Source: Sphingobacterium thalpophilum
Lineage (GTDB): Bacteria > Bacteroidota > Bacteroidia > Flavobacteriales > Flavobacteriaceae
Assembly: GCA_943328865.2 (NCBI GenBank)
Contig: CALQBR020000013.1
Coordinates: forward strand, 1 to 11,614
Length of the DNA: 11,614 nt
Direction: 5' to 3'
Position numbers and translations under genes: made by a program. The first letter of the stretch is position 1. The number at the start of each line of letters is the position of its first letter. The notes beneath the pieces are model-generated. The model was not told the DNA's origin and did no database searches. It saw only the letters and a program-made list of their open reading frames with translations. Shown here one piece after another: positions 1-6,992 of the stretch.

Positions 1-1603
1 CTTTTTGTTGCTGCTCATGCCAATGGGTTTCTAAATAAATTCCCTGAAAAAGGATTAAACCGATTACGGTGAATACCATTTTATTAAAGTTAGGTTTCTC
101 ATACCAAAGGAACATCATAATGATAAATAGATACATACTCAATAGCATAGGGGCATTGAAAGCGATGTCTTGTACGATGAATTGTTCAAATGAAGCAACC
201 CAATTGATGGTTTTGTTCAAAATTACCACAGACCATTCTAATAGTTTTAATAAAATTACAGGAACCCAATCAAAAGCGGCTAATACCATCGTCAAAACAC
301 CTAAAGCCATAATAATGCTCAAGAAAGGGATGATGATTAAATTAGTGACAAAAAACAATCCTGGGAATTGATGGAAATAATAAACGCTCAAAGGCAATGC
401 GCCAATTTGTGCGGCAAAAGAAACCGTTAAGAGATCCCAAAAGTATTGTAAGATTTTGTTTTTTGGAATCCAAAGTTTAGAAAATAAGGGTTGTAGCCAT
501 AAGATAAAAAACAAGGAGACATAACTCAATTGGAATCCGACATCAAACAAAAAAGCAGGTTGAAAAAGTAAAATGAGCAACACCGATACGATTAAAGTAT
601 GAAAGATATTGGTGCTTCTTTTTAAATGCATCCCAACAGCAACAAATGAGAACATCGTTACCGAGCGCACCACCGATGGGGCGAGTCCTGCAATAAAAGC
701 AAAACCCCATAATGAGTTGATGATAACAACCAATCGGATTGTATTTCCAATAGTTGTTTTAGGGAGTCTTTGCAGTAAAAAAGTGATAAATAATAATATA
801 AATCCTACGTGCAATCCGGAAACAGATAAAATATGGACGGCACCTGCATACTGATAGTCCTTTAAGATTTCTGGAGCAATATCTTGTTGTTGTCCTAAAA
901 TCAAAGCAGCAATGACGGGCAATTCGTTTTTGCCAAAATTATTTTTCTCAAGATTGGTTATGATTTTGTTCCTGATTTTCGAGGCATAATACCAACAGTT
1001 TTTGTCGATGGTAGTGCTTATTTGGGTATTGCTAGGATTTGCATAGATTTGAGCCAGAATAGATTTATTGGTCAAATAGCGTCCATAATCAAACTGGTCT
1101 GGATTATTGAGTTTTCGGTGTTTTAGTAAGAGTCCTTTAGTTTTTAAATGCGCACCAATTTGTAATTTTTTATTCTCTATATTTTTTCGAATATGAAGGA
1201 TTATTTTCCCTGAACTTTCCTTATGATCAATGTTTTTGACTATGGCAATAAAGCGATCATTGAAAGCAGTGCTTTTTAGTTTTTCCCTTAAAACAACTTC
1301 TAGAATATGTTCTTGTTTGGCATTTGTGAGTTGATGGAAGTAATTCTTGGGATTGTATAAATCAGTGTGAGCCAACAGCGTGGTAATTCCGATGCAAAAA
1401 GACAGGCAATAAGAAGCTACTCCAAAATAAAGAGTTGGGGTAAAGGTTTTAGCGGTAAAGAAATAAGCGATACCAAATCCAATTGCACCGACTCCCACCA
1501 AAACAAAGGCAAATGCTACGGAGGTTTCTATACTCGCAGCGTATAGAATGCCAAGTATAAACCAAATGGTAATTCTTGTTAAGGGAAATTGAAGTGCTTT
1601 CAC
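1..1603 (-). CDS. comEC: ComEC/Rec2-family DNA uptake channel, C-terminus cut by window edge
   Basis: Inner-membrane channel that carries single-stranded DNA into the cytoplasm during natural transformation. I translated the minus strand by hand: it is open for 534 codons and runs off the left edge, so the C-terminus is missing. Residues about 10-75 hold two or three membrane helices. Residues about 95-195 are soluble and match the DUF4131/OB-like part in position. From about 230 comes the multi-helix Competence domain, with the family signatures HILSVSGLHVGF (257-268), PSVVRS (309-314), FDVGFQLSY (353-361) and a FAAQIGALPLS stretch (396-406). The start is taken as GTG at 1603: an in-frame TAG lies two codons upstream, no ATG occurs before about residue 317, and MKALQFPLTRI resembles family N-termini. 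It lies 31 nt downstream of the NlpC/P60 gene, probably in the same transcript. Whether a C-terminal metallo-beta-lactamase domain follows cannot be seen. Confidence 0.93.
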   Translation of the reverse strand, partial: MKALQFPLTRITIWFILGILYAASIETSVAFAFVLVGVGAIGFGIAYFFTAKTFTPTLYFGVASYCLSFCIGITTLLAHTDLYNPKNYFHQLTNAKQEHILEVVLREKLKSTAFNDRFIAIVKNIDHKESSGKIILHIRKNIENKKLQIGAHLKTKGLLLKHRKLNNPDQFDYGRYLTNKSILAQIYANPSNTQISTTIDKNCWYYASKIRNKIITNLEKNNFGKNELPVIAALILGQQQDIAPEILKDYQYAGAVHILSVSGLHVGFILLFITFLLQRLPKTTIGNTIRLVVIINSLWGFAFIAGLAPSVVRSVTMFSFVAVGMHLKRSTNIFHTLIVSVLLILLFQPAFLFDVGFQLSYVSLFFILWLQPLFSKLWIPKNKILQYFWDLLTVSFAAQIGALPLSVYYFHQFPGLFFVTNLIIIPFLSIIMALGVLTMVLAAFDWVPVILLKLLEWSVVILNKTINWVASFEQFIVQDIAFNAPMLLSMYLFIIMMFLWYEKPNFNKMVFTVIGLILFQGIYLETHWHEQQQK

Positions 1604-1634
1604 ACTCTAATATACACAATTCTAACAAGTTATT

Positions 1635-2168
1635 CTAAAAAATTCTGTTGGCCTGAACATAGGCATTTTTGTAATAGGATTCTTTTGTGGAGGAAATCAT
1701 TACGCCTTTAGAGGTAGCCGCATGAATGAATTGAATTTCATCCGATAAAACATCAACCACCATTCCAACATGATTGATTACACTTTTGCCATTAGTTTTG
1801 AAGAAAATGAGATCCCCTTCTTTGATTTCATCGGTATCAATTGTAGCGCCTATTTTAGCCATTTCGATAGTGGTTCGGGGTAATGAAATCTCTATTTTTT
1901 TGAATGTGGTATAGATTAATCCAGAACAGTCAAAACCCTTTGCGGTGGTCCCTCCTGGAAGGTATTTTACGCCAAGTTGCTCCGTAGCGGTTTCAATTAA
2001 TTGCTTTACCAAGGCACGCTTTTTTTTGGGACTATAATTCGCGTACTTATTATTTTTATTATCAGAACTAATAGGACTCACTGTAGTTTTACAACTCGCA
2101 AAGACTATTAAAATTAGTAGTGCGTAACATACTTTTTTAAACCAATATTTCTTTTTAGGATTGTTCAA
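1635..2168 (-). CDS. NlpC/P60 family lipoprotein, putative peptidoglycan endopeptidase
   Basis: A 177-residue predicted cysteine peptidase of the NlpC/P60 family, members of which usually cleave peptide stems of peptidoglycan. Residues 1-26 form a lipoprotein signal: a lysine-rich start, a hydrophobic stretch 13-24 and a lipobox FASC with Cys26 as the lipidation site. It is therefore probably anchored in a membrane facing the periplasm. After a polar linker (27-50) the catalytic domain spans about 52-177, with Cys81 in GFDCSGL, His133 in NHVGMV and a third polar residue, His149, in FIHA. All expected catalytic residues are present, and the length suits a stand-alone one-domain enzyme. The start codon is TTG at 2168; a TAG two codons upstream rules out an earlier start, and the next Met (103) would remove the signal peptide and active site. 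It lies 18 nt after lpxB and 31 nt before comEC. The exact bond cleaved is not known. Confidence 0.9.
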   Translation of the reverse strand: MNNPKKKYWFKKVCYALLILIVFASCKTTVSPISSDNKNNKYANYSPKKKRALVKQLIETATEQLGVKYLPGGTTAKGFDCSGLIYTTFKKIEISLPRTTIEMAKIGATIDTDEIKEGDLIFFKTNGKSVINHVGMVVDVLSDEIQFIHAATSKGVMISSTKESYYKNAYVQANRIF

Positions 2169-2186
2169 AATCTAAGAAAATTAAAA

Positions 2187-3299
2187 TTAAGAATGATAGT
2201 TCGTAATTAAGGTCGCTGTTTTTTCACTAGCCCCACTACCTCCTAGTTTGGCTTCTAAAAGGTCATATTGCGCTAAAACCTGATTCCGATTAATTGGATC
2301 TAATAATTTTTGCAATTCGGCTTTGATTCTTTTCGAATTACAATCCTCTTGAATCAATTCGGTTACCACTTCCCGGTCCATAATTAAATTCACCAAAGAG
2401 ATGTATTTTAGGGTAACGATACGTTTTGCAATTTGGTAAGAAACCCAGCTGCCTTTATAGCAAACAACTTCAGGAACTTTAAACAAAGCGGTTTCGAGTG
2501 TTGCAGTGCCAGAAGTAACCAAGGCGGCATAAGAAACGCTCAATAAGTCGTAGGTTTTATTTGATATAAATCGAACGTTTTTATTGTTTAGAAAGGGAGC
2601 ATAAAGTGAGAATTCCTGACTAGGAGCTCCAGCAATCACAAATTGATATTCGGGGAAATCCGCTACCACACTGAGCATTACTTCAAGCATCTTAGTAATT
2701 TCCTGTTTTCTACTGCCGGGAAGAATAGCAATAATGGGTTTGTCATCCAAGTCGTTTTCTTTTCTAAACTCAGCTGCTTCAATGGTTGTTCGGTTCTGAA
2801 TGGCATCAATTAATGGGTGTCCCACAAAATCAACCGGAAAATGATGCTTTGTTTCATAGAAATCTTTTTCAAAAGGCAAAATCACGTACATTTTATCAAC
2901 ATCCCGCTTGATGGCTTTGATACGATTTTCTTTCCAAGCCCAAATTTGAGGAGAAATATAATAATGGGTTTTCATCCCTAAGGCTTTTGCCCATTCGGCG
3001 ATACGCATATTAAAACCGGGATAGTCAATAAATACAATCACATCGGGCTGAAAAGCTAGAATGTCCGTTTTACAGCTTTTGATGTTATTTAAAATGGTTT
3101 TCAGATTAAAAATAACTTCTATAAATCCCATAAAAGCCAACTCCCGATAGTGTTTTACCAAAGTCCCGCCCGTTTTTTGCATTAAATCACCTCCCCAAAA
3201 CCGAATTTCGGCATTCGGATCTTTTTGATACAGTGCTTTCATCAGGTTTGAACCATGTAAATCTCCGGAAGCTTCACCAGCTATAATGTAATATTTCAT
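2187..3299 (-). CDS. lpxB: Lipid A disaccharide synthase
   Basis: A 370-residue GT19 glycosyltransferase that joins UDP-2,3-diacylglucosamine to lipid X to give the tetraacyl disaccharide of lipid A, working at the cytoplasmic face of the inner membrane. The length is typical for the family. Recognisable stretches are AGEASGDLHGS (7-17), RFWGGD (33-38), YISPQIWAWKENRIKAI (114-130), VGHPLIDAI (159-167), the LPGSRKQEI nucleotide-sugar region (193-201) and SGTATLETALFKVPEVV (263-279). The ATG at 3299 gives the usual family N-terminus (MKYYIIAGEASGD) and follows an A-rich run rather than a Shine-Dalgarno sequence. It sits 53 nt after the 90-residue membrane gene and 18 nt before the NlpC/P60 lipoprotein gene. 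Its first codons form one arm of a 12-bp inverted repeat that may control initiation. It indicates a Gram-negative outer membrane with lipid A. Confidence 0.97.
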   Translation of the reverse strand: MKYYIIAGEASGDLHGSNLMKALYQKDPNAEIRFWGGDLMQKTGGTLVKHYRELAFMGFIEVIFNLKTILNNIKSCKTDILAFQPDVIVFIDYPGFNMRIAEWAKALGMKTHYYISPQIWAWKENRIKAIKRDVDKMYVILPFEKDFYETKHHFPVDFVGHPLIDAIQNRTTIEAAEFRKENDLDDKPIIAILPGSRKQEITKMLEVMLSVVADFPEYQFVIAGAPSQEFSLYAPFLNNKNVRFISNKTYDLLSVSYAALVTSGTATLETALFKVPEVVCYKGSWVSYQIAKRIVTLKYISLVNLIMDREVVTELIQEDCNSKRIKAELQKLLDPINRNQVLAQYDLLEAKLGGSGASEKTATLITNYHS

Positions 3300-3355
3300 T
3301 TTTTGTTGATTTTTCAGAAATGGACTTTCTATATTTTATAGGCAATGAAATATTA
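3289..3355 (-). repeat. 12-bp inverted repeat masking the lpxB start codon
   Basis: Read on the minus strand (the mRNA sense), TAATATTTCATT at 3355-3344 is the exact reverse complement of AATGAAATATTA at 3300-3289, with 43 nt between. The first arm begins with the TAA stop codon of the 90-residue membrane gene; the second contains the lpxB ATG and its next codons. In between lies a small CTATA/TATAG stem (3329-3341). If it forms in RNA, the lpxB start would be paired, and a ribosome terminating on the upstream gene would cover the first arm and release it. The repeat is seen directly; the regulatory role is inference. The stem is AT-rich and its loop long, so it may be only moderately stable. 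Confidence 0.5.
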
Positions 3356-3625
3356 TATAAATAGTGTTATTAAAATCAATAAAAACATTGACAATATAAT
3401 ACCTCGAGCCATTAATTCCTTGTTTAGTTTTAAAAGGATAAAGAATATTGCCAAATTAAGGATTGCACCGAGGGTAATTAATTTTCCAAGATTTCCTCCA
3501 TTTTTTAGTAATTGAATGCCGTTAGTAAAGTTGTGTTGCGTAAAGGCAACTATGAAAATATAACTTCCCATGAAATCGGCCAAAAGGCCAATCAGGAATC
3601 CGAAAAAGAGGTCTATTTTTTTCAT
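3353..3625 (-). CDS. Small three-helix membrane protein of unknown function
   Basis: A 90-residue protein I do not recognise. Three hydrophobic segments are visible at about 5-28, 48-67 and 72-90, joined by a polar loop (29-47, with the Asn/Gly-rich KNGGNLGK) and a short basic turn (LNKELMARG, 66-74). The N-terminal MKK followed by an aspartate and a helix suggests a membrane insert rather than a cleaved signal peptide, and the last helix runs to the final residue. The start is the ATG at 3625. It lies 74 nt after surE and 53 nt before lpxB on the same strand, so it is probably co-transcribed with them. Position alone hints at an envelope role. Coding is supported by the hydrophobic pattern and placement, not by any known motif. 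No function is assigned. Confidence 0.75.
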   Translation of the reverse strand: MKKIDLFFGFLIGLLADFMGSYIFIVAFTQHNFTNGIQLLKNGGNLGKLITLGAILNLAIFFILLKLNKELMARGIILSMFLLILITLFI

Positions 3626-3699
3626 CTTTAAAGTATGTTTTTTAGTAATAGGATACGCTAGTTTTTCTTATTTAGAGAATCATAGCGATGGTATCAGAT

Positions 3700-4470
3700 T
3701 TATTTTAGGTTCCACGTATTGAGTTGTTGGATGCTATGGTGTGCCGTCATGTCAAAATGAACAGGGACTACAGAAATGTATCCATTTTCCAAGGCCCATT
3801 CATCAGTATCTTCTCCTTTGTCTTGATTGACAAATTCCCCAGTTAGCCAATAATAATCTTTGCCTTGAGGTGTTTTTCGTTTGTCGAATTTTTCCATCCA
3901 CATCGCTTTGGCTTGGCGGCAAATCTTGATTCCTTTTATTTCGTTCTCTTTTAATTTAGGGAAATTCACATTAAGGATGACTCCTTCAGGCAATTTGTTT
4001 GCCAATACTTCGAGCGCAATTTTTTTAATAAACGATTTAATGGCATCAAAGTCAGCATTCCAATCATAATCTAAAAGTGAGAATCCGATTGCAGGGATAC
4101 CCTCTATTCCCGCTTCAACAGCTGCACTCATCGTACCAGAGTAAATAACATTGATAGAAGAATTGGAGCCGTGATTGACCCCCGAAACACATAAGTCGGG
4201 TTTTTGATGTAGGACCTCATTGACTGCTAATTTAACACAATCGACGGGGGTTCCAGAACAACTGTATTCCAAAATTTCGGAATTTTCCTCAGAAATCTTA
4301 TTGATATAAAGCGTATTGTTGATGGTGATAGCATGTCCCATAGCGCTTTGAGGCTTGTCAGGAGCCACTACCACTACGGTTCCAATTTCAGCCATAACCG
4401 AAGTCAAAGCACGAATTCCAGGGGCTGAAATACCATCATCATTGGTAACTAATATTAAAGGTTTTTTCAT
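3700..4470 (-). CDS. surE: 5'/3'-nucleotidase SurE
   Basis: A 256-residue cytoplasmic metal-dependent phosphatase of the SurE family, which removes phosphate from nucleoside monophosphates and is linked to stationary-phase survival in other bacteria. The metal-binding set of the family is present: Asp11 and Asp12 in the TNDDGISAPGI stretch near the N-terminus, Ser42 in QSAMGHAIT, and Asn99 in SGVNHGSNS. GTPVDCVKLA (73-82) and YSGTMSAAVEAG (110-121) are further family signatures. The length is typical and no key residue is missing. The ATG at 4470 places the NDD motif at the usual distance from the start. It is the first gene of the leftward block and is divided from the divergent prc gene by 195 bp, so its promoter should lie in that spacer; I saw no convincing one on this strand. 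Confidence 0.96.
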   Translation of the reverse strand: MKKPLILVTNDDGISAPGIRALTSVMAEIGTVVVVAPDKPQSAMGHAITINNTLYINKISEENSEILEYSCSGTPVDCVKLAVNEVLHQKPDLCVSGVNHGSNSSINVIYSGTMSAAVEAGIEGIPAIGFSLLDYDWNADFDAIKSFIKKIALEVLANKLPEGVILNVNFPKLKENEIKGIKICRQAKAMWMEKFDKRKTPQGKDYYWLTGEFVNQDKGEDTDEWALENGYISVVPVHFDMTAHHSIQQLNTWNLK

Positions 4471-4665
4471 TGGATTTAGGGCATCTTCATAAAATGTAAG
4501 GTAATAATTCCATTCTTAATGACTGTTATTGGAACGAAACTCAAATTTTGTGTCGTAAAAATAATCATTTTTACTAGGAACAGCCTATTTTTGTATCTTT
4601 AACAAAAAAATAAGTACGTACATTAATCGTGACATAGTTTTTTATGTAATTTAGATTAAAAATTA
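4471..4665. other. Divergent intergenic spacer between surE and prc
   Basis: This 195-bp AT-rich spacer must hold the promoters for both directions. It contains an 8-bp palindrome GTACGTAC at 4613-4620, a weak ACATA/TATGT dyad near 4633-4647, and one promoter-like pair on the plus strand, described separately. I see no open frame with coding character, no RNA gene and no strong hairpin in it. Confidence 0.6.
4568..4601 (+). promoter_or_regulatory. Possible Bacteroidota-type promoter for prc
   Basis: TATCTTTA at 4594-4601 matches seven of the eight positions of the TAnnTTTG -7 element known for Bacteroidota, counting the two free ones, with the final G replaced by A. A TTTT run at 4569-4572 sits 21 nt upstream, near where the TTTG -33 element would be. 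The start codon of prc is about 65 nt downstream. In DNA this AT-rich such matches arise easily, so this is a tentative call. Confidence 0.35.
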
Positions 4666-6834
4666 ATGAATGCAATTTGGCAATTTATGAAAAGGAATTA
4701 TAAGATATTGTTAGTCATTGTTGCCCTGTCGGTAGCATTTTTGAGTTTTATACCAAGGAATGCAAGTGATCCTGAAAAAGACAAACTATTATTAGAGTTG
4801 TTGGCTTTTGTGGTAGAAAGGGGACACTATGAGCCATCAGCGATAGATGATAAATTTTCAAAAGGAATTTATAAAGATTATATGGAAGCCTTAGACCCTT
4901 CCAAAAGATTTTTTCTGCAATCTGATATAGATGAATTTTCTAAATATGAAACCCAATTGGATGATCAAATCAAAAATAGGGATTTGTCATTTTTTGATTT
5001 GACTTATAGCAGATTGGTTAGTCGCATGGAAGAAAGCAAAGCTTATTATAAGCAGATTATGGACGCGCCTTTTGACTATACAATCGATGAAAATTTTAAT
5101 ACCGATTACGAGAACATGCCGTATGCCAAAAATACAGCAGAGTTAAAAGAAAAATGGAGAAAACAAATTAAACTCTCTACACTTTCCTCATTAACAGATA
5201 AGCAAAAACTAGAATCGGATAAGTTAAAATCAGATGCTGCTTACAAAGTTAAATCTTTTGAAGAATTGGAAAAAGAAACCCGCGAGAGTTCTTTTAAATC
5301 TTTAAATGAGTATTTTGGGTTTATTGATGATTTAAACCGAGATGATTGGTTTTCTATTTATGTAAATGCTATAGCCTCAAGATTTGACCCTCATACTTCT
5401 TATTTTGCGCCAGAAGAAAAAGAACGTTTTGATGTGAGTATGTCTGGTAAACTCGAAGGTATTGGTGCGAGACTTCAAAAGAAAAATGATTTTACTGAAA
5501 TAACCGAATTAATCTCTGGAGGCCCTGCTTGGAGAGGTAAGGAATTGGAGCCGGGTGATGTAGTACTCAAAGTAGCCCAAGGCAGCAAAGATCCTGTTGA
5601 TGTTGTGGGAATGCGCATCGACGATGTGGTTAAAAAAATCAAAGGACCAAAGGGAACTGAGGTGCGATTAACTGTTAAAAAGACAGATGGTTCTATTAAA
5701 ATCATTTCCCTTATTAGAGATAATATTGAAATTGAAGAAACGTATTTAAAGTCGAGTATTGTTAATAAAAACGGATTAAAATACGGAGTAATCTACTTGC
5801 CTAAATTCTATATTGATTTTGAAGACAAAGACAGTAGGGATGCTGGAAAAGATATGGCTATTGAGGTAGAACGCTTGAAAAAAGAAGGTGTTAAAGGAAT
5901 CATAGTTGATGTTCGCGATGATGGTGGCGGTTCCTTAAAAACCGTTGTGGATATCACAGGACTGTTTATTGAACAAGGGCCAGTCGTACAGATAAAATCA
6001 GCTGCAGGAAAAAAAGAAGTTTTGTATGATAGAGACAGAAAAGTCCAATGGGATGGTCCCCTAGTGATTATGGTCAATTCTTTTTCTGCGTCTGCTTCCG
6101 AAATTTTAGCAGCCGCGATTCAAGATTATAAAAGAGGGGTCATTATAGGGAGTAAACAAACTTATGGAAAAGGCACGGTTCAAAATGTAATCGACTTGAA
6201 TCAGTTTGTTCGCAATAGCAGCATGGGAGATCTAGGTGCTTTGAAAACTACCACCCAAAAATTCTATAGAATTAATGGAGGATCTACTCAATTAAATGGT
6301 GTGAGTAGTGATATAGTAATGCCTGATCGTTATTCTTATATTAAAATGGGGGAACGTGATATTGACAATGCGATGGCTTGGGATAAAATCGATGCCGCTC
6401 TATACACAACATGGGAGCGTCAAAATAATTTTGATACAGCTATTGCTAATAGTAACAAACGAATGACCAATAACAAGCAATTACAGTTGATTGATGAAAA
6501 TGCAAAATGGCTTTTCGAAAGAAGTGAAGTAAATACTTATAGTTTGCAATTGAAAAAGTTTAAAGAAGAGCAGGAGACACTTGAAGCCACAACAAAAAAA
6601 TTCAAATCGATTGTAGATTACAAAAATGAATTGAAATTCGTGTCATTGCCTTACGAACGAGATGCCATACAGAACGACGTTACGTTAAAAGAAAAAAGAG
6701 AAAGATGGCACGAAAGCTTGGCTAAAGATATTTATGTCGAAGAAGCGCTGAATGTATTGGATGACTTACAATCAAAAACAGTCGCCAAAGGGTCGGTAAG
6801 AGTAAAGAAAAAAGATAAATTAGTCAAATCTTGA
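4666..6834 (+). CDS. prc: Tail-specific (C-terminal processing) protease, S41 family
   Basis: A 722-residue periplasmic serine protease that degrades or trims proteins from their C-termini; in other bacteria it acts on lipoproteins, PBPs and murein hydrolases. One membrane segment at about 13-29 is a signal anchor or uncleaved signal. Residues about 38-235 match the Tsp N-terminal region, including DPSKRFF (77-83) and ASRFDPHTSY (237-246). A PDZ domain spans about 255-345 (GIGARL, then LEPGDVVLKV). The protease core holds the substrate groove (IIVDVRDDGGGSL, 412-424) and the catalytic SASASEI with Ser476 and Lys502 in YGKGTVQ. The C-terminal 560-700 is the charged helical Tsp extension. The length is close to that of full Tsp proteins. 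ATG at 4666 is used; Met8 is a possible alternative that keeps the membrane segment. It stands alone, diverging from surE and converging on rodA. Confidence 0.95.
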   Translation: MNAIWQFMKRNYKILLVIVALSVAFLSFIPRNASDPEKDKLLLELLAFVVERGHYEPSAIDDKFSKGIYKDYMEALDPSKRFFLQSDIDEFSKYETQLDDQIKNRDLSFFDLTYSRLVSRMEESKAYYKQIMDAPFDYTIDENFNTDYENMPYAKNTAELKEKWRKQIKLSTLSSLTDKQKLESDKLKSDAAYKVKSFEELEKETRESSFKSLNEYFGFIDDLNRDDWFSIYVNAIASRFDPHTSYFAPEEKERFDVSMSGKLEGIGARLQKKNDFTEITELISGGPAWRGKELEPGDVVLKVAQGSKDPVDVVGMRIDDVVKKIKGPKGTEVRLTVKKTDGSIKIISLIRDNIEIEETYLKSSIVNKNGLKYGVIYLPKFYIDFEDKDSRDAGKDMAIEVERLKKEGVKGIIVDVRDDGGGSLKTVVDITGLFIEQGPVVQIKSAAGKKEVLYDRDRKVQWDGPLVIMVNSFSASASEILAAAIQDYKRGVIIGSKQTYGKGTVQNVIDLNQFVRNSSMGDLGALKTTTQKFYRINGGSTQLNGVSSDIVMPDRYSYIKMGERDIDNAMAWDKIDAALYTTWERQNNFDTAIANSNKRMTNNKQLQLIDENAKWLFERSEVNTYSLQLKKFKEEQETLEATTKKFKSIVDYKNELKFVSLPYERDAIQNDVTLKEKRERWHESLAKDIYVEEALNVLDDLQSKTVAKGSVRVKKKDKLVKS

Positions 6835-6870
6835 TAAATTTCTATTGGTAATATAATTAATAGAAATTTA
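6835..6870 (+). repeat. Perfect 12-bp inverted repeat directly after prc
   Basis: TAAATTTCTATT at 6835-6846 pairs perfectly with AATAGAAATTTA at 6859-6870 across a 12-nt loop. The first base follows the prc stop codon immediately. The stem is almost all A/T and is followed by a few mixed bases rather than a T tract, so it is not a classical intrinsic terminator. It could stabilise the 3' end of the prc message or assist the stronger terminator that starts 10 nt later. Confidence 0.6.
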
Positions 6871-6880
6871 TTGCTGTAAA

Positions 6881-6923
6881 AAAACGCCTCAAAAGCTAAA
6901 TTGGCTTTTAAGGCGTTTTTTTT
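6881..6923. terminator. Bidirectional intrinsic terminator between prc and rodA
   Basis: AAAACGCCT (6881-6889) pairs with AGGCGTTTT (6911-6919), and after one C/A mismatch AAAAGC (6891-6896) pairs with GCTTTT (6904-6909), closing on a 7-nt loop. On the plus strand the stem runs into a T tract (6916-6923). On the minus strand the A run 6878-6884 gives a T tract as well. The hairpin can therefore end both the prc transcript and the convergent mre-mrdA-rodA transcript. The rest of the 158-nt spacer, 6924-6992, shows nothing recognisable. Confidence 0.88.
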
Positions 6924-6992
6924 ATCAATAGGAATTTTAATTTAATGTCGTTTTTTATCAAATAGCTTTAGTCAAATCGGGAAGTCTAAAAA

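Noticed and set aside
69..854. Plus-strand open frames at 69-371 and 609-854
   Set aside because: They lie antisense to comEC, whose minus-strand frame is continuous and carries clear family motifs; the plus-strand translations have no recognisable character.
3317..3330. AGAAA/TTTCT hairpin between the small membrane gene and lpxB as a terminator
   Set aside because: The stem is only 5 bp, has no T tract, and lies inside the loop of the larger inverted repeat; the genes are probably co-transcribed.
4491..4498. TACATTTT on the minus strand as a -7 element for surE
   Set aside because: It resembles TAnnTTTG, but there is no TTTG-like element about 20 nt upstream and such matches are frequent in this AT-rich spacer.
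5475..6077. Minus-strand open frames inside prc
   Set aside because: They mirror the PDZ and protease-core region of prc and are low-complexity Ser/Thr/Pro-rich translations typical of antisense shadows.
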